Shown here piece after piece: positions 62,985-64,000 of a DNA stretch of 64,000 bases. Positions within the stretch are counted from its first letter, which is position 1. The number at the start of each line of letters is the position of its first letter. The stretch comes from Verrucomicrobiota bacterium. GTDB lineage: Bacteria > Verrucomicrobiota > Verrucomicrobiia > Verrucomicrobiales > Akkermansiaceae. The stretch spans positions 1-64,000 of the forward strand of contig JAFLEH010000027.1 in the NCBI GenBank assembly GCA_017301995.1. The letters are read 5' to 3'. The translations under genes were made by a program, and so were the position numbers. A model generated the notes under the pieces. The model ran no database searches and was not told the origin of the DNA. It worked only from the letters and a program-made list of their open reading frames with translations.

Positions 62985-64000
62985 ATGGCGGCGGTTGCCA
63001 AGCACGCGCGGACATGGGCCGGATGGTTCCGGACCATGGTTGTGACGTGGGCGGCACTGGCGGCGGGAGCCACCGCCGCGGACGACTGGCAGGATTTGGA
63101 TTGGAACACCGAGCAGGGACTGCCGGACCCGTGCGTCACCGCGCTGGAGGAAACCGCGGACGGTTTCCTGTGGGTCGGGACGGCCCGCGGCTTGGTGCGG
63201 TTTGACGGGGATGGATTCCGGACGGTGGACCTCTGGGGGGGCGGCCCGCTGGCAACCGAGCGGATCAGCGCGCTGATGGCGGACCACCGCGGCGCGTTGT
63301 GGGTTGGAACCGATTCCGGCGCGTTGTTTTGCCTCGAAGGAGGCGTTTTCAGGAACTGCGGGCGGATCGAGGTGGCGGCCAGTCACCCCGCCTTGCTCCG
63401 CGATGATCAGGGCCGGACCCTTCCGATTTCCGCGCGAGCCAGGATCACGCTCGCACAGGACGGCGGCGGCGAGGTATGGGCGCTCTCGGACACGGGCGCT
63501 CTGGTCCGGTGCGGCGGAGGCACGGCAACCCTCCTGATTCCCAGTGAATCCCCGCCAACACCTCCGGAGGGCATGTGGATCGATGACCAGGGCCGATTCA
63601 GCCTGCTGGCCGGCGACGCGCTGCTCAGCCGGGTTGACTCCGGTTGGCGCCAAACCGGCACGCTGGAAATCCAGCACCGGCGAAGCCCGCCCTTGATTGC
63701 GGCGGCCGATGGCGGGGCATGGCTGGCGGTTTCGGCACCGCCGGATGAGGCTGGCACCCAGGTGATCCGCCAGTTTTCCAGTCGCGGCTGGGGCATCGGA
63801 GTGGAACCGCCACCGCGCCCTCGCGATTCGATGCGCTCCGAATTGACCGCCCTCGCGGGCGGCAAGGGCGGGCGTCTGTGGGCCGGCCTGCTGTGGAACG
63901 GCGTTTGGCTCGGCGGCGGCGGCAGGCCATGGCAGCAAGTCACCAAAGGGCCGCTCTCCGAATGCGTGATCACCTGCCTCCGCGAGGATCGGCACGGTTC
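62985..64000 (+). CDS. Two-component-regulator-type beta-propeller sensor protein (partial, runs off window)
   Basis: ATG 62985 opens a frame that stays open to the window edge (at least 338 codons). After a signal/anchor-like N-terminus (MVVTWAALAAGATAA) come propeller repeats of the Reg_prop type: DWNTEQGLPDPCVTALEETA, DGFLWVGTARGLVRFDGDGF, ISALMADHRGALWVGTDSGA and, later, GGRLWAGLLWNGVWLGGGG. Such propellers form the periplasmic sensor of hybrid histidine kinases, diguanylate cyclases or LuxR-type regulators, often linked to polysaccharide sensing. The output domain lies outside the window. ORFs on the opposite strand here are shadows. Confidence 0.8.
   Translation, partial: MAAVAKHARTWAGWFRTMVVTWAALAAGATAADDWQDLDWNTEQGLPDPCVTALEETADGFLWVGTARGLVRFDGDGFRTVDLWGGGPLATERISALMADHRGALWVGTDSGALFCLEGGVFRNCGRIEVAASHPALLRDDQGRTLPISARARITLAQDGGGEVWALSDTGALVRCGGGTATLLIPSESPPTPPEGMWIDDQGRFSLLAGDALLSRVDSGWRQTGTLEIQHRRSPPLIAAADGGAWLAVSAPPDEAGTQVIRQFSSRGWGIGVEPPPRPRDSMRSELTALAGGKGGRLWAGLLWNGVWLGGGGRPWQQVTKGPLSECVITCLREDRHG

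Noticed and set aside
61709..63139. 476-codon minus-strand ORF
   Set aside because: It crosses the end of a real PATR gene, the terminator and the next gene start; no domain.
62847..63995. 382-codon minus-strand ORF at the right end
   Set aside because: It overlaps the propeller protein on the opposite strand and the terminator; the plus frame has clear Reg_prop repeats.

Overview
The window is high-GC DNA from a member of the Verrucomicrobiota. The reasons are a Verru_Chthon-cassette-type protein A, several autotransporter-associated beta-strand repeat (PATR) proteins with PEP-CTERM tails, and many exported glycoside hydrolases without any SusC/SusD pair. An Akkermansiaceae/Luteolibacter-like lineage would fit, but the sequence alone does not fix the genus.

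Layout. (1) 1-2361, + strand: a phage- or element-like module made of a partial protein with an SEKQ...ASGLIDEL-type C-terminal domain, a RecB/Cas4-like PD-(D/E)XK nuclease and a divergent sigma-70-like protein. (2) 2574-5660, +: a two-gene unit of an exported GH20 hexosaminidase and a cytochrome P450, followed convergently by a GntR-type regulator (5708-6766, -). (3) 6950-12444, +: two tandem PATR proteins. The first ends in PEP-CTERM but is cut by an in-frame TAG; the second ends in a different C-terminal domain. (4) 12445-14478: a gene-poor, locally AT-richer stretch with one small unknown gene. (5) 14479-53016, - strand throughout: about 19 co-oriented genes, many separated by less than 50 bp or overlapping by 4 bp. 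Reading in the direction of transcription they are an AraC regulator, a giant CotH/lamin-tail protein, two unknown large exported enzymes, GH43, a Tat-exported Gfo/Idh/MocA oxidoreductase, a DUF1080 (3-keto-glycoside hydrolase) protein, a sodium:solute symporter, an SDR, a lactonase, an RraA-like aldolase, a beta-helix protein, GH29, a GH95-like enzyme with a LamG insert, a GH38-like DUF5054 enzyme, GH95, a second DUF5054 enzyme, Verru_Chthon protein A and a small exported protein. (6) 53389-62860, +: a second tandem PATR pair, again one PEP-CTERM protein followed by one with the alternative C-terminus. (7) 62985-end, +: the start of a two-component-regulator-type propeller protein running off the window, preceded by a clear intrinsic terminator.

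How it fits together (inference). The minus-strand block looks like a catabolic locus for a fucose-containing glycan. GH29 and GH95 would release L-fucose, GH43, GH38-like and unknown enzymes would trim the rest, the SSS symporter would import the sugar, and SDR + lactonase + RraA-like aldolase would oxidise and cleave it by a non-phosphorylative route whose dehydratase is not in the window. The Gfo/Idh/MocA + DUF1080 pair suggests a 3-keto-glycoside cleavage branch. No sulfatase was seen, so a heavily sulfated fucoidan is not obviously the substrate.

Most notable observations: the amber codon in a PATR gene whose tandem paralogue has TCG at the same place; the repeated arrangement of PEP-CTERM and alternative-C-terminus PATR genes, with that alternative tail also on the CotH protein; the GH20-P450 pairing; a GH95-like enzyme whose usual catalytic Asp is missing; and a by-eye roughly ten-fold excess of CTAAC/GTTAG over sibling CTAAN words.
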